Assembly (NCBI GenBank): GCA_030537145.1
Contig: JAUNON010000006.1
Location: 10,389 to 74,388 of the forward strand
Direction of reading: 5' to 3'
Length of the DNA: 64,000 bases
DNA from: Lachnospiraceae bacterium
GTDB taxonomy: Bacteria > Bacillota > Clostridia > Lachnospirales > Lachnospiraceae
Part shown: positions 19,171-27,405 of the stretch, in pieces
How the letters are laid out: each line of letters starts with the position of its first letter
How positions within the stretch are numbered: the first letter of the stretch is position 1
Program-made: the position numbers and the translations under genes
Notes under the pieces: generated by a model
The model's input: the letters and a program-made list of their open reading frames with translations, nothing else
What the model was told of the DNA's origin: nothing
Database searches by the model: none

Positions 19171-20361
19171 TCAGAAAGACGCTTCCAGCTTCTCCGCCAT
19201 TTCATCAATGTTTTCCCTGGTGATCACCAGCGGCGGAACCAGACGAATCACATCGCTTCCGGCAGACAGAACGACCAGTCCGTTATCCAGCGCCCTCTTC
19301 ACAATCTCGCCCACAGGACGGCCTGAAACCACCAGGCCCTGCATGAAGCCCATACCCCGCCGCTTTGTCAAAAAGTCGTATTTTTCTACCAGGGCATCCA
19401 GCTTCTCCTCCAGATAAGGAGTCAGACTGCGCACATGCTCCACGATTTTTTCCTGTTCATACAAATCAAATACCTTTGAAACAGCCGCACAGGCCAGCGG
19501 ATTCCCGCCATAGGTAGTACCGTGGTCTCCGGGAACCAGAGAGGCCTCCGCCGTCTTTTCATTCAGCACAAAGGCTCCTACCGGCACGCCGCAGCCCAGC
19601 GCTTTGGCACAGGTCATAATATCCGGTTCTACCCCGTACTGCTGCCACGCAAAATAGCTTCCCGTCCTGCCCATTCCGCATTGTATCTCATCTAATATCA
19701 GCAAAATATCCTGCGCTTCACAAAGCTGCTTTACTCCCTTCAGGAAAGCCGGATCCGCCGGATAAATGCCGCCCTCTCCCTGCACCGTCTCCAGGATAAT
19801 GGCGCAGGTATGCTCCGTAATCTGGGCCTTCACACTGTCCAGATCATTATAATCCGCAAATTTCACCCCGCCCATCAGCGGCCGGAAGGCCTCCTGATAA
19901 TGGGGATTCCCGGTCACTGAAAGAGCTCCGATGCTTCTTCCGTGGAAGGAATGATTCATAGCAATGATCTCATGGTCTGTCCGCCCGTCCCTGTTATACG
20001 CATATTTTCTGGCAGCCTTCAAGGCGCCCTCAATGGCCTCCGTTCCGCTGTTGGTAAAGAAAGCCTTGCTCATGCCGCTGGCCTTGATCAGCTTTTCCCC
20101 GGCCTCTGCCAAAGGGATATTATAATAAAGATTGGAGGTATGGATGAGCTTATCGATCTGTCCCTTCAGCGCATCGTTGTATGCCTGATTGCCATAGCCC
20201 AGAGCAAACACCGCAATACCAGCCCCGAAATCCAGATACCGTTTTCCTTCCGCATCCTGCAGGTATACGCCCTCGCCCTTCTCAAAAACCACCGGGAAGC
20301 GGTTGTAGGTATGCAGCACCACCTTTTCCGTACGCTCCATATATTCTTTACTTGTCGGCAT
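19171..20361 (-). CDS. argD: Acetylornithine aminotransferase
   Basis: PLP enzyme converting N-acetylglutamate semialdehyde to N-acetylornithine in arginine synthesis. Class III aminotransferase features are [44 protein letters not shown] and the Schiff-base lysine near 252 in [10 protein letters not shown]. The start at 20361, 9 bases after AGGAGG, overlaps the argB end by 14 bp. Upstream in-frame codons are argB sequence in another frame. Last gene of argCJBD. Confidence 0.96.
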   Translation of the reverse strand: MPTSKEYMERTEKVVLHTYNRFPVVFEKGEGVYLQDAEGKRYLDFGAGIAVFALGYGNQAYNDALKGQIDKLIHTSNLYYNIPLAEAGEKLIKASGMSKAFFTNSGTEAIEGALKAARKYAYNRDGRTDHEIIAMNHSFHGRSIGALSVTGNPHYQEAFRPLMGGVKFADYNDLDSVKAQITEHTCAIILETVQGEGGIYPADPAFLKGVKQLCEAQDILLILDEIQCGMGRTGSYFAWQQYGVEPDIMTCAKALGCGVPVGAFVLNEKTAEASLVPGDHGTTYGGNPLACAAVSKVFDLYEQEKIVEHVRSLTPYLEEKLDALVEKYDFLTKRRGMGFMQGLVVSGRPVGEIVKRALDNGLVVLSAGSDVIRLVPPLVITRENIDEMAEKLEASF

Positions 20362-21244
20362 AATACTTTTCCTCCTCATCTCCAATGATCGCAGTTCCGA
20401 TCCCCTTATTTGTGAAGAATTCCAAAAGCAGCGCATGCTCGATCCGCCCGTCCAGAATATGTACTCTGGATACGCCGGACTGAATCGCCTCGATACAGTT
20501 CTGAAGCTTGGGAAGCATGCCGCCTCCCACATTTCCGCTCTTCAAAAACTCCTGTGCCTCCGGAATCGTCATCTCGCTGATCAGACTGGATTTATCCGCA
20601 GGATCTCTGTAAACCCCCTCAATGTCCGTCAAAAATACCAGCTTGGAAGCCTTCATGGCCTTCGCAATGGCACAGGCCGCATCATCCGCATTGATATTGT
20701 AGGAATGATAGCTGTCATCCGAACCGATGGGACATATCACCGGAATAAAGTCATTGTCCAGCAGGGTATTTAAAAGCAGGGGATTCACTTCCTTCACTTC
20801 CCCTACATAGCCGATGTCCCGTCCGCCGGAAAGCTTCTTCTCCACCCGCAGCACCGTACCGTCCTTGCCGCTGACGCCTACCGCCTTCAGGCCCACCTTT
20901 TCCATCATGGACACCAGACCCTTATTCACCCGGTTCAGTACCATCTCAGCCACTTCCATGGTATCCTTATCCGTTACACGCAACCCGTTTACAAACTGAG
21001 TCTCCAGACCGATTTTTCCGATCCATTTCGTAATTTCCTTTCCGCCGCCATGTACGATGATGGGTCGGAAGCCCACCAGCTTCAGCAACGCCACGTCCCG
21101 GATCACATTTTTTTTCAGCTCATGATCCACCATGGCGCTGCCGCCGTATTTTACGATAATTGTCTTGCCGTGGAAGCGCTGAATGTAGGGAAGCGCTTCA
21201 ATCAGGACATTGGCCTTCTCCAGCCACATTTCCATTGTATCCAT
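20348..21244 (-). CDS. argB: Acetylglutamate kinase
   Basis: Phosphorylates N-acetylglutamate, usually the arginine-feedback step. The amino-acid-kinase fold is shown by [24 protein letters not shown], and [14 protein letters not shown] with [10 protein letters not shown]. The 298-residue length and N-terminal helix (residues 1-20) fit the arginine-sensitive hexameric type, which is inference. AGGAGA precedes the ATG. It lies 55 bp after argJ and overlaps argD. Confidence 0.97.
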   Translation of the reverse strand: MDTMEMWLEKANVLIEALPYIQRFHGKTIIVKYGGSAMVDHELKKNVIRDVALLKLVGFRPIIVHGGGKEITKWIGKIGLETQFVNGLRVTDKDTMEVAEMVLNRVNKGLVSMMEKVGLKAVGVSGKDGTVLRVEKKLSGGRDIGYVGEVKEVNPLLLNTLLDNDFIPVICPIGSDDSYHSYNINADDAACAIAKAMKASKLVFLTDIEGVYRDPADKSSLISEMTIPEAQEFLKSGNVGGGMLPKLQNCIEAIQSGVSRVHILDGRIEHALLLEFFTNKGIGTAIIGDEEEKYYADK

Positions 21245-21299
21245 AGATTTGTTCTCCTAAAAAATTCTGCTCTTCGTACCGTCTTTTCCGGGTCGTTTA

Positions 21300-22520
21300 T
21301 CAGGAACGGTAGTCCGCATTAATTTTAATATAATCATAGGTCAGATCACATCCCCAGGCAGTCGCACAGGCCTCTCCCATCTTCATATCTGCAATGGCAG
21401 TGACTTCCTTCTGAGAAAGAATTTCCGTTGCCTTCTCTTCGCTGTAATCCGTTGCCACACCGTTTTCAATGATCTTCAGCCTTCCTGCGCTGCTTTCAAA
21501 ATACAGATCCACCTTTTCCGGATCAAAGACAGCGCCGGAATACCCCATAGCGCACAAAATACGGCCCCAATTGGCATCATGTCCGCAGATAGCCGTCTTT
21601 ACCAGGCTGGAGGTGATGATGGATTTACTTAAGATCACTGCCTGCTCCTTGCTTTCAGCCCCTACTACCTTTACCTCAAACAGAGCCGAAGCGCCCTCGC
21701 CGTCCGCCGCCATCTGCTTTGCAAGGTAAGTGTTGACCGCATTCAGCGCCTCCCGGAATGCCAGAAAATCCTCATTCTCCTCTGTAATTTCCGAATTTCC
21801 GGCCAGCCCATTGGCCAGTACCAGGCAGGTATCATTGGTGGATGTATCCCCATCCACAGAAATCATATTGTAGGTATCCTTCACATCCGCACTGAGGGCC
21901 TTCTGCAGCAGCTCTTTGGAAATGGCCGCATCCGTCGTCACAAAGGAAAGCATGGTGCACATATTGGGATGGATCATGCCGGAACCCTTGCACATACCGC
22001 CGATGGTCACCTTTTTTCCTCCCAGCTCCAGTTGAACGGCAATCTCCTTCTTTACCGTATCCGTAGTCATGATCGCCTCCGCAGCCAGCGTTCCCGCAGC
22101 CTGTGAATCCGAAAGCATAGGAACCATAGCGGCAACGCCTTTTTTTATCGCCTCAATAGGAAGCTGTTTTCCGATTACGCCTGTGGAGGCTGTCAGTACC
22201 TGCTCCGGCCTCAGGCCAAGGAGGGCGGCTGCCGTCTCAGCCGTTTCCCTGCAATAACCATACCCTTCCGTTCCGGTGCAGGCATTTGCGATACCGCTGT
22301 TCATCACCACAGCCTGGGCCGTTTCCTGATGATATACCACATTCTGATCCCATTTCACCGGGGCAGCCTTTACCACATTGGTGGTAAAAGTGCCTGCGGC
22401 CCTGCAGGGAACCTTACTGTAAAGCATTGCCATATCTTTTTTATCCTTCTTTATGCCGGCGGCGATCCCGATGGCCATAAATCCCTCCGGTGCCGTCACG
22501 CCTCCTTCCATTCTGCGCAT
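21300..22520 (-). CDS. argJ: Bifunctional ornithine acetyltransferase / N-acetylglutamate synthase ArgJ
   Basis: Transfers the acetyl group from acetylornithine to glutamate, closing the acetyl cycle. The N-terminal nucleophile fold is marked by GMIHPNMCTMLSFVTTDA. Thr near 189 would be the residue freed by self-cleavage. The residue before it is Cys rather than the usual Ala, an oddity to note. Length 406 is standard. GGGAGG lies 9 bases before the start. No separate argA or argE is seen in the window, which suits the cyclic pathway. Confidence 0.96.
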   Translation of the reverse strand: MRRMEGGVTAPEGFMAIGIAAGIKKDKKDMAMLYSKVPCRAAGTFTTNVVKAAPVKWDQNVVYHQETAQAVVMNSGIANACTGTEGYGYCRETAETAAALLGLRPEQVLTASTGVIGKQLPIEAIKKGVAAMVPMLSDSQAAGTLAAEAIMTTDTVKKEIAVQLELGGKKVTIGGMCKGSGMIHPNMCTMLSFVTTDAAISKELLQKALSADVKDTYNMISVDGDTSTNDTCLVLANGLAGNSEITEENEDFLAFREALNAVNTYLAKQMAADGEGASALFEVKVVGAESKEQAVILSKSIITSSLVKTAICGHDANWGRILCAMGYSGAVFDPEKVDLYFESSAGRLKIIENGVATDYSEEKATEILSQKEVTAIADMKMGEACATAWGCDLTYDYIKINADYRS

Positions 22521-22618
22521 CCTGATTTTCCTCCCTCTTTTCCATTGGTCCGTAACGTCTTGATTTTTTTAATTCTTTTTCTTCTGCTGTTTCCCGGGCC
22601 GGTTGTCTCTGCCGTACC

Positions 22619-23659
22619 TTACGGGAATACCGGAACAAGCTGCAAACCGGTATTTTCCGGCAGTCCGAACAGCAGGTTCATATTCTGTACCGCCTGTCCG
22701 GCGGCTCCCTTTACCAGATTGTCAATGGCTCCCAAGGCCACGATCCGATGTGTCCTTTCATCCAACTGAAAGCCGATATCCACAAAATTACTGCCCTCTA
22801 CCCAGCGGGTCTCCGGATAAACGCCCGACCCCAGCAGACGTATAAAATATTCCTGCCCGTAATATGCTTCATATGCGGCACGCACCTGCTCCTCTGTCAC
22901 CCCCGGCTTCAAGTCCGCATATGCGGTAGCCAGGATGCCCCGGTTCATGGGAACCAGATGAGGCGTAAAATTGATCCGAATCTCTTCCCCGGCCGCATAG
23001 CCAAGCTGTTCCTCGATTTCCGGCGTATGTCTGTGGCTGGTAACTCCGTAAGCCTTAATACTCTCATTCACCTCACAGAACAGATTGGGCAGCTTTGCCC
23101 CTCTGCCCGCTCCGGAGGTACCGGATTTGGCATCAATAATAATCGAATGGGGATTAACCAGCTTCTCCTTTACCAACGGATACAGAGTCAAAATAGAGCA
23201 GGTGGTATAGCAGCCCGGATTCGCAATCAGACGGGCCTTCCTGATATCCTCCCGGTTGATCTCGCACAGGCCGTATACCGCTTCCGGAATATATTCCGGA
23301 CTCTTATGCAAAATCCCGTACCACTTTTCATACACCTTTACATCCTTGATCCGGAAATCCGCACTCAGATCAATGATTTTTGCCCTGTTTAAAATCTCCT
23401 CATTGACAAGCGATGCACAAAGTCCCTGGGGGGTGGCCGTAAAGATCACATCCGCCTGTTTGGATAACTCTTCCATATTGTCATCCAGACACCGGGAATC
23501 TACGATACGAAACATATTCCGATATACTTCCTCATATTTATGATCTACATAGCTTCTGGAACCGTACCAGACGATCTCAGCCTGGGGATGCTGCAGCAAA
23601 AGCCGCACCAGCTCTTGCCCCGCATATCCGGTGGAACCAATAATACCTGCTTTTATCAT
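22619..23659 (-). CDS. argC: N-acetyl-gamma-glutamyl-phosphate reductase
   Basis: NADPH-dependent reductase of the third arginine step. Rossmann motif GIIGSTGYAGQELVRLL starts at residue 4, and the catalytic Cys near 149 lies in NPGCYTTC. The H of HRHTPEIEEQ is also present. The ATG at 23659 has GGAG 7 bases upstream; another ATG at 23665 sits too close to it. First gene of argCJBD with a leader of about 120 nt. Confidence 0.97.
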   Translation of the reverse strand: MIKAGIIGSTGYAGQELVRLLLQHPQAEIVWYGSRSYVDHKYEEVYRNMFRIVDSRCLDDNMEELSKQADVIFTATPQGLCASLVNEEILNRAKIIDLSADFRIKDVKVYEKWYGILHKSPEYIPEAVYGLCEINREDIRKARLIANPGCYTTCSILTLYPLVKEKLVNPHSIIIDAKSGTSGAGRGAKLPNLFCEVNESIKAYGVTSHRHTPEIEEQLGYAAGEEIRINFTPHLVPMNRGILATAYADLKPGVTEEQVRAAYEAYYGQEYFIRLLGSGVYPETRWVEGSNFVDIGFQLDERTHRIVALGAIDNLVKGAAGQAVQNMNLLFGLPENTGLQLVPVFP

Positions 23660-23785
23660 ATCCATTCTCCCATTTCCCGCAGCAGCTTCAATTCCTTCAC
23701 CGCCACATTCAAAATCCATATAAAATCAACTTCCAATATCGCTTCCGGCAGACAGAATATCCGTTTTCTCCCGGAGCCATTTCCT

Positions 23786-23814
23786 ATCATATACCAGTTC
23801 TTTTCATATGTAAA
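23786..23814 (-). promoter_or_regulatory. Promoter of argCJBD
   Basis: On the minus strand TTTACA (23809-23814) and TATGAT (23786-23791) are spaced 17 bp. ArgR-like boxes begin 12 bp upstream of the -35. Confidence 0.7.
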
Positions 23815-23825
23815 GTGTTTTTTGA

Positions 23826-23860
23826 TGCATATTTATACACTTACTATGCATATTTTATCC
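23826..23860. promoter_or_regulatory. Tandem ArgR-type boxes
   Basis: TGCATATTTATACA (23826-23839) and TATGCATATTTTATCC (23845-23860) resemble the imperfect palindromic ARG box TGcATaaatATgCA and are spaced as in a hexamer operator. They lie between argC and argG. The argR gene itself is not in this window. Confidence 0.65.
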
Positions 23861-23891
23861 AAGCAGCAACTATTTTAACCGAAATTCTAAT

Positions 23892-23926
23892 TTGCACTTG
23901 CATATTTATGATAAATGCGGTATAGT
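23892..23926 (+). promoter_or_regulatory. argG promoter overlapped by an ArgR-type box
   Basis: TTGCAT (23898-23903) and TATAGT (23921-23926) are 17 bp apart on the plus strand. The box-like TTGCATATTTATGATAA (23898-23914) covers the -35 and half the spacer, a position suited to repression. Confidence 0.65.
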
Positions 23927-24037
23927 AAGGCCTGGACAGAAAAGACATTCCGCAAATCCCATAAATGCGGAAGCTTCCGCGCATAGCTGCGCAATATTCG
24001 CCCGAAGGGCAAGCATTCATACTGGAGGTATTTAATT

Positions 24038-25264
24038 ATGAAAGAAAAGGTTATTCTGGCTTATTCCGGCGGTCTGGACACTACCACCATGATTCCCTGG
24101 CTGAAGGAAAATTTTGATTATGATGTTGTCTGCTGCTGTATCGACTGCGGACAGGGCAATGAACTGGACGGCCTGGAGGAACGTGCAAAGCTCTCCGGCG
24201 CTTCCAAGCTATATATTGAAAATATTATTGATGAATTCTGCGATGATTTCATTATGCCCTGTGTAAAAGCCGGTGCGGTATACGAACATCAGTATCTGCT
24301 GGGCACTTCCATGGCGCGTCCTGTTATCGCTAAAAAGCTGGTAGAGATTGCCCGCAAGGAAGGAGCCACCACCATCTGCCACGGAGCAACCGGAAAAGGA
24401 AATGACCAGATCCGTTTTGAGCTGGCCATCAAAGCGCTGGCGCCGGATCTGAAGGTGATCGCTCCCTGGCGTATGACGGATATCTGGACCATCCAGTCCC
24501 GTGAGGATGAAATCGATTATTGTAAGGCTCACGACATCGACCTGCCCTTCGACCACAGCCACAGCTACAGCCGTGACCGCAATCTGTGGCACATCAGCCA
24601 TGAAGGCTTGGAGCTGGAGGATCCGGCCAACGCCCCCCATTACGACAATATGCTGGTATTAGGGGTTACTCCGGAAAACGCTCCCGATGAGGGTGAGTCT
24701 ATCACAATGACCTTCGAAGCCGGCATCCCCAAAACCTTAAACGGCAGGGAAATGAAAGTATCTGAAATTATTACTGAGCTGAACAGGCTGGGCGGCAAGC
24801 ACGGAATCGGTATTGTCGATATCGTTGAAAACCGTGTGGTAGGCATGAAGAGCCGGGGCGTTTATGAAACACCGGGCGGAACGATTCTGATGGCAGCTCA
24901 TGAACAGTTGGAGGAGCTGATCCTGGACCGTGATACCATGGAAACAAAGAAAAGGCTGGGCAGCCAATTTGCCCAGATCGTATACGAAGGAAAATGGTTT
25001 ACTCCTCTTCGGGAAGCAATCCAGGCTTTCGTAGATGTGACGCAGGAATACGTGACCGGAGAAGTAAAATTCAGGCTTTATAAGGGCAATATCATCAAAG
25101 CAGGTACTGTCTCTCCCTACAGCCTTTACAATGAGTCTCTGGCCTCCTTCACCACGGGAGATCTTTATGACCATCATGACGCTTCCGGATTTATTACCCT
25201 GTTCGGCCTTCCTCTGAAGGTTCGCGCCATGAAGCTGGCAGAAACAAAAAATAACAGCAAGTAG
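24038..25264 (+). CDS. argG: Argininosuccinate synthase
   Basis: Joins citrulline and aspartate with ATP to argininosuccinate. The N-type PP-motif AYSGGLDTTTMIPWL begins at residue 8; CHGATGKGNDQIRFE and the SPYSLYN region follow. The 408-residue length is standard. TGGAGG precedes the ATG. It stands alone on the plus strand, divergent from argCJBD, and no argH or carbamoyltransferase is adjacent. Confidence 0.98.
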   Translation: MKEKVILAYSGGLDTTTMIPWLKENFDYDVVCCCIDCGQGNELDGLEERAKLSGASKLYIENIIDEFCDDFIMPCVKAGAVYEHQYLLGTSMARPVIAKKLVEIARKEGATTICHGATGKGNDQIRFELAIKALAPDLKVIAPWRMTDIWTIQSREDEIDYCKAHDIDLPFDHSHSYSRDRNLWHISHEGLELEDPANAPHYDNMLVLGVTPENAPDEGESITMTFEAGIPKTLNGREMKVSEIITELNRLGGKHGIGIVDIVENRVVGMKSRGVYETPGGTILMAAHEQLEELILDRDTMETKKRLGSQFAQIVYEGKWFTPLREAIQAFVDVTQEYVTGEVKFRLYKGNIIKAGTVSPYSLYNESLASFTTGDLYDHHDASGFITLFGLPLKVRAMKLAETKNNSK

Positions 25265-25292
25265 CCTTTGTCAGACAGCAAAACAGCAAAGA

Positions 25293-25330
25293 GCTGCTGC
25301 AAAATCGAATCTTTTCGATTTTGCAGCAGC
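25293..25330. terminator. Bidirectional-looking hairpin after argG
   Basis: A perfect 17-bp stem (25293-25309 with 25314-25330) with a TCTT loop lies 29 bp after argG and before the convergent 84-residue gene. It lacks a long U-tract on either side. Its arm GCTGCTGCAAAATCGA recurs in degenerate form after aroC (54123). Confidence 0.7.
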
Positions 25331-25358
25331 CCCGCATCCGCTTTACCGGTAATCCGGA

Positions 25359-25613
25359 TTATTCCACCGTCAGCCCATTCAGATAATCATCCAGAGAGGA
25401 AGTATCTACACTGTAGCTCTCTGTCTCAACCACAGTGTTTTCCGGAGTCGCTGTCACGTTCTGGTAAACAGACACTCCAAACCAGCCGATCACCACTACT
25501 CCCAGCACGCCCAGAGCAGTCTTTGTCAGAAACCACTCCCGCTTCTGCTTTTTCATGATCTTTTCACGGTTTTTCTTTTCTTCTTTATAACGGTCAACCT
25601 TCGCCTGACTCAT
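25359..25613 (-). CDS. Small single-pass membrane protein
   Basis: 84 residues: a strongly basic N-terminal helix (about 1-28), one hydrophobic segment (about 30-50, TALGVLGVVVIGWFGVSVY), and an acidic tail ending SLDDYLNGLTVE. AAGGAG precedes the ATG by 10 bases, and a promoter lies upstream. The Lys-rich side should be cytoplasmic. No function can be assigned; the composition suggests a conserved small envelope protein. Confidence 0.75.
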   Translation of the reverse strand: MSQAKVDRYKEEKKNREKIMKKQKREWFLTKTALGVLGVVVIGWFGVSVYQNVTATPENTVVETESYSVDTSSLDDYLNGLTVE

Positions 25614-25690
25614 ATGCTTATCGCTCCTTACTACAGTTTATCTGCCGCCATCCGGCCATATCGGCCGCCCAGCAGTATTTCTCTATCTAT

Positions 25691-25718
25691 AGTATACACA
25701 AATACCGCAATTTTTCAA
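25691..25718 (-). promoter_or_regulatory. Predicted promoter of the small membrane protein gene
   Basis: TTGAAA (25713-25718) and TATACT (25691-25696) on the minus strand are 16 bp apart. Confidence 0.5.
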
Positions 25719-25744
25719 TCTTTTTTTCGGCTGCCCTTTTTCTA

Positions 25745-26584
25745 TTAAATCACCACGATAATCCCGCCGTCATTGGCATACATCGTACTGATACCCGCCG
25801 TATCCAAAACAACGCAGTCCTTTACCCGCATCCTTTCCAGCAAAGCATCTTTCACCATCTGGGCCCGTTCCCTGCAGTTGCAGTGAGTAATCGCCAGTAT
25901 CTTCTGCTCCGGATGCTCTACGCTCTCCGCAATGCTGTTGACCATCTTTACCAGCGCTTTATTAATGCCTCTTGCCTGGTCTAACTGAGCAATATTCCCT
26001 TCCGGCGTAGATACCATGACCGGCTTGATCTTCAGCGCTGTAGCCACCATGGCTTTCAGATTGCTCAGCCTTCCGTTCTTTCTTAAGGTGTCCAGCGTTT
26101 CCAGAACAAACCAGGTGTTCTGCCCCGCAATATATCTTTCCACCTGGGAAATCACCTCCTCAAAGCTCATACCTGCTTCTTCGCATTCCTGAATCTTCAA
26201 GGCAATCAGGGTCTCTCCCACGGAGGCAGACCTGGAATTAAACACGTATACCTTTTTCTCCGGATGGTCCTCCAGAAAAAGCTGCTTTCCCAGCTCCGCA
26301 CTATTATAGGAGCCGCTCAGCTCCGCAGACAGCGTAACCGCATAAATACGTTCAGCCCCTGATGCATAGGCTTTCTGATAAAATTCCGGGGACGGGCAGG
26401 CTGATTTGGGGCAATTTGGACTGGCCTTCACCCTTTTTAGAAATTCCGCCTGGTCAAAGGTCTCATCATCCACAAATTCATATTCATCTACCCGCATCGT
26501 CAGCGGTGCGGAAACAAAATGTCCGTCCTTTTTCATCTCATCGGTCAGCTCTCCGCAACTGTCCACCACGATCATATAACTCAT
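25745..26584 (-). CDS. DegV-family fatty-acid-binding protein
   Basis: FakB-like protein of 279 residues. It begins with IVVDSCGEL (the DegV family usually has DSxxDL), has LSAELSGSYNSA near 95-106 and the domain-2 segment GNIAQLDQARGINKAL. DegV/FakB proteins hold a fatty acid for the kinase FakA. No fakA is in the window, so the role here is inferred. AGGAGG is 6 bases before the ATG. A perfect inverted repeat lies 40 bp upstream. Confidence 0.93.
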   Translation of the reverse strand: MSYMIVVDSCGELTDEMKKDGHFVSAPLTMRVDEYEFVDDETFDQAEFLKRVKASPNCPKSACPSPEFYQKAYASGAERIYAVTLSAELSGSYNSAELGKQLFLEDHPEKKVYVFNSRSASVGETLIALKIQECEEAGMSFEEVISQVERYIAGQNTWFVLETLDTLRKNGRLSNLKAMVATALKIKPVMVSTPEGNIAQLDQARGINKALVKMVNSIAESVEHPEQKILAITHCNCRERAQMVKDALLERMRVKDCVVLDTAGISTMYANDGGIIVVI

Positions 26585-26623
26585 AGCAATCCTCCTAGCT
26601 GCCGTATGTCAGCATTTTATAAC

Positions 26624-26640
26624 GTAGTAATCAATACTAC
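26624..26640. promoter_or_regulatory. Inverted repeat in the degV / DUF5721 divergent gap
   Basis: GTAGTA (26624-26629) and TACTAC (26635-26640) flank ATCAA. It lies between the degV start and the promoter of the plus-strand neighbour, next to a TATAAA (minus) that may be the degV -10. Operator function is a guess. Confidence 0.4.
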
Positions 26641-26665
26641 ATTATGATAGCACATATGTTTCTTC

Positions 26666-26694
26666 TTGAAAAGAGGGAAAAACGTGAATATAAT
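26666..26694 (+). promoter_or_regulatory. Promoter of the DUF5721-type gene
   Basis: TTGAAA (26666-26671) and a consensus TATAAT (26689-26694) are separated by 17 bp. The promoter lies inside the longest reading frame, so the protein must start downstream of it. Confidence 0.75.
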
Positions 26695-26733
26695 AAAAAA
26701 TATCGAAAAACAATTTTCACGGAGGTTTTTTCC

Positions 26734-27240
26734 TTGCAGTCATTAAAATTGCCAGATGTCAAAGATTTTATGAATAAGCTTCTTACTACGGATGCCTTTG
26801 ATGCCTTTCTTTTATCGGAGGCTTCCGTCACCACCTTCACTACCTTCCGGATCGACGGAACCTATCACAAGGACTATTACGGCACGGATGCAGAGCTTCT
26901 GGAGCAGGATCCTCATTCTGCCGCAGGCCCCGCCTGGAAGCTGATCCGTCCCCTTTTTTTCCAGATTGTGAAGGGGAAATATACACCCCTGGACTTTAAG
27001 CTGGTCCTGCGGCTGGCGGACTATAATGTAGAGAAGCTGCTGGCCCAATCCGGTATTTCTCTGCATAGCCGGGATGTGGCAGGCCTTTTCTTCAACCTTC
27101 ATTATAACGGAAAGGAAATCGTCTGCACCACCGGAACATCCCTGCGTATCTTTACACTGGAAAAAACACTGGACCTGGCCTGGGATACCATGGTGCAGAA
27201 ATTTTTAAAACAGCAGCAGATTCCTTTTCTCCTGCTTTAA
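26734..27240 (+). CDS. DUF5721-type conserved protein
   Basis: 168 residues from a TTG start that follows GGAGG by 8 bases; upstream in-frame ATGs lie ahead of or within the promoter. The N-terminus KLPDVKDFMNKLLTTDAFDAFLLSEASVTTFTTFRIDG matches the pattern of a clostridial family of unknown function known as DUF5721. No signal peptide or membrane helix is seen. It stands alone between degV and htpG. Function unknown. Confidence 0.8.
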   Translation: MQSLKLPDVKDFMNKLLTTDAFDAFLLSEASVTTFTTFRIDGTYHKDYYGTDAELLEQDPHSAAGPAWKLIRPLFFQIVKGKYTPLDFKLVLRLADYNVEKLLAQSGISLHSRDVAGLFFNLHYNGKEIVCTTGTSLRIFTLEKTLDLAWDTMVQKFLKQQQIPFLLL

Positions 27241-27287
27241 TTGCCCTGCTCCCCTTCCCCTCTTCTCCTTCCGATTTTCATCTTTTG

Positions 27288-27314
27288 TTAGCACTCATTA
27301 AAATCGAGTGCTAA
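27288..27314. promoter_or_regulatory. CIRCE element
   Basis: TTAGCACTC-N9-GAGTGCTAA is exact (27288-27296 and 27306-27314). This is the HrcA repressor operator of class I heat-shock genes. It lies 7 bp upstream of the -35 of the htpG promoter rather than over the transcription start. Confidence 0.97.
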
Positions 27315-27321
27315 TTTTTTC

Positions 27322-27350
27322 TTGACTTTTCCATGACACGGTATTACAAT
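27322..27350 (+). promoter_or_regulatory. Promoter of htpG
   Basis: TTGACT (27322-27327) and TACAAT (27345-27350) are 17 bp apart, leaving a leader of about 50 nt. Confidence 0.75.
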
Positions 27351-27405
27351 GTCTTTCAAAGCAGCGAATGTGCAAAAAACAGAATGAAGATAAGGAGTGT
27401 TATTT

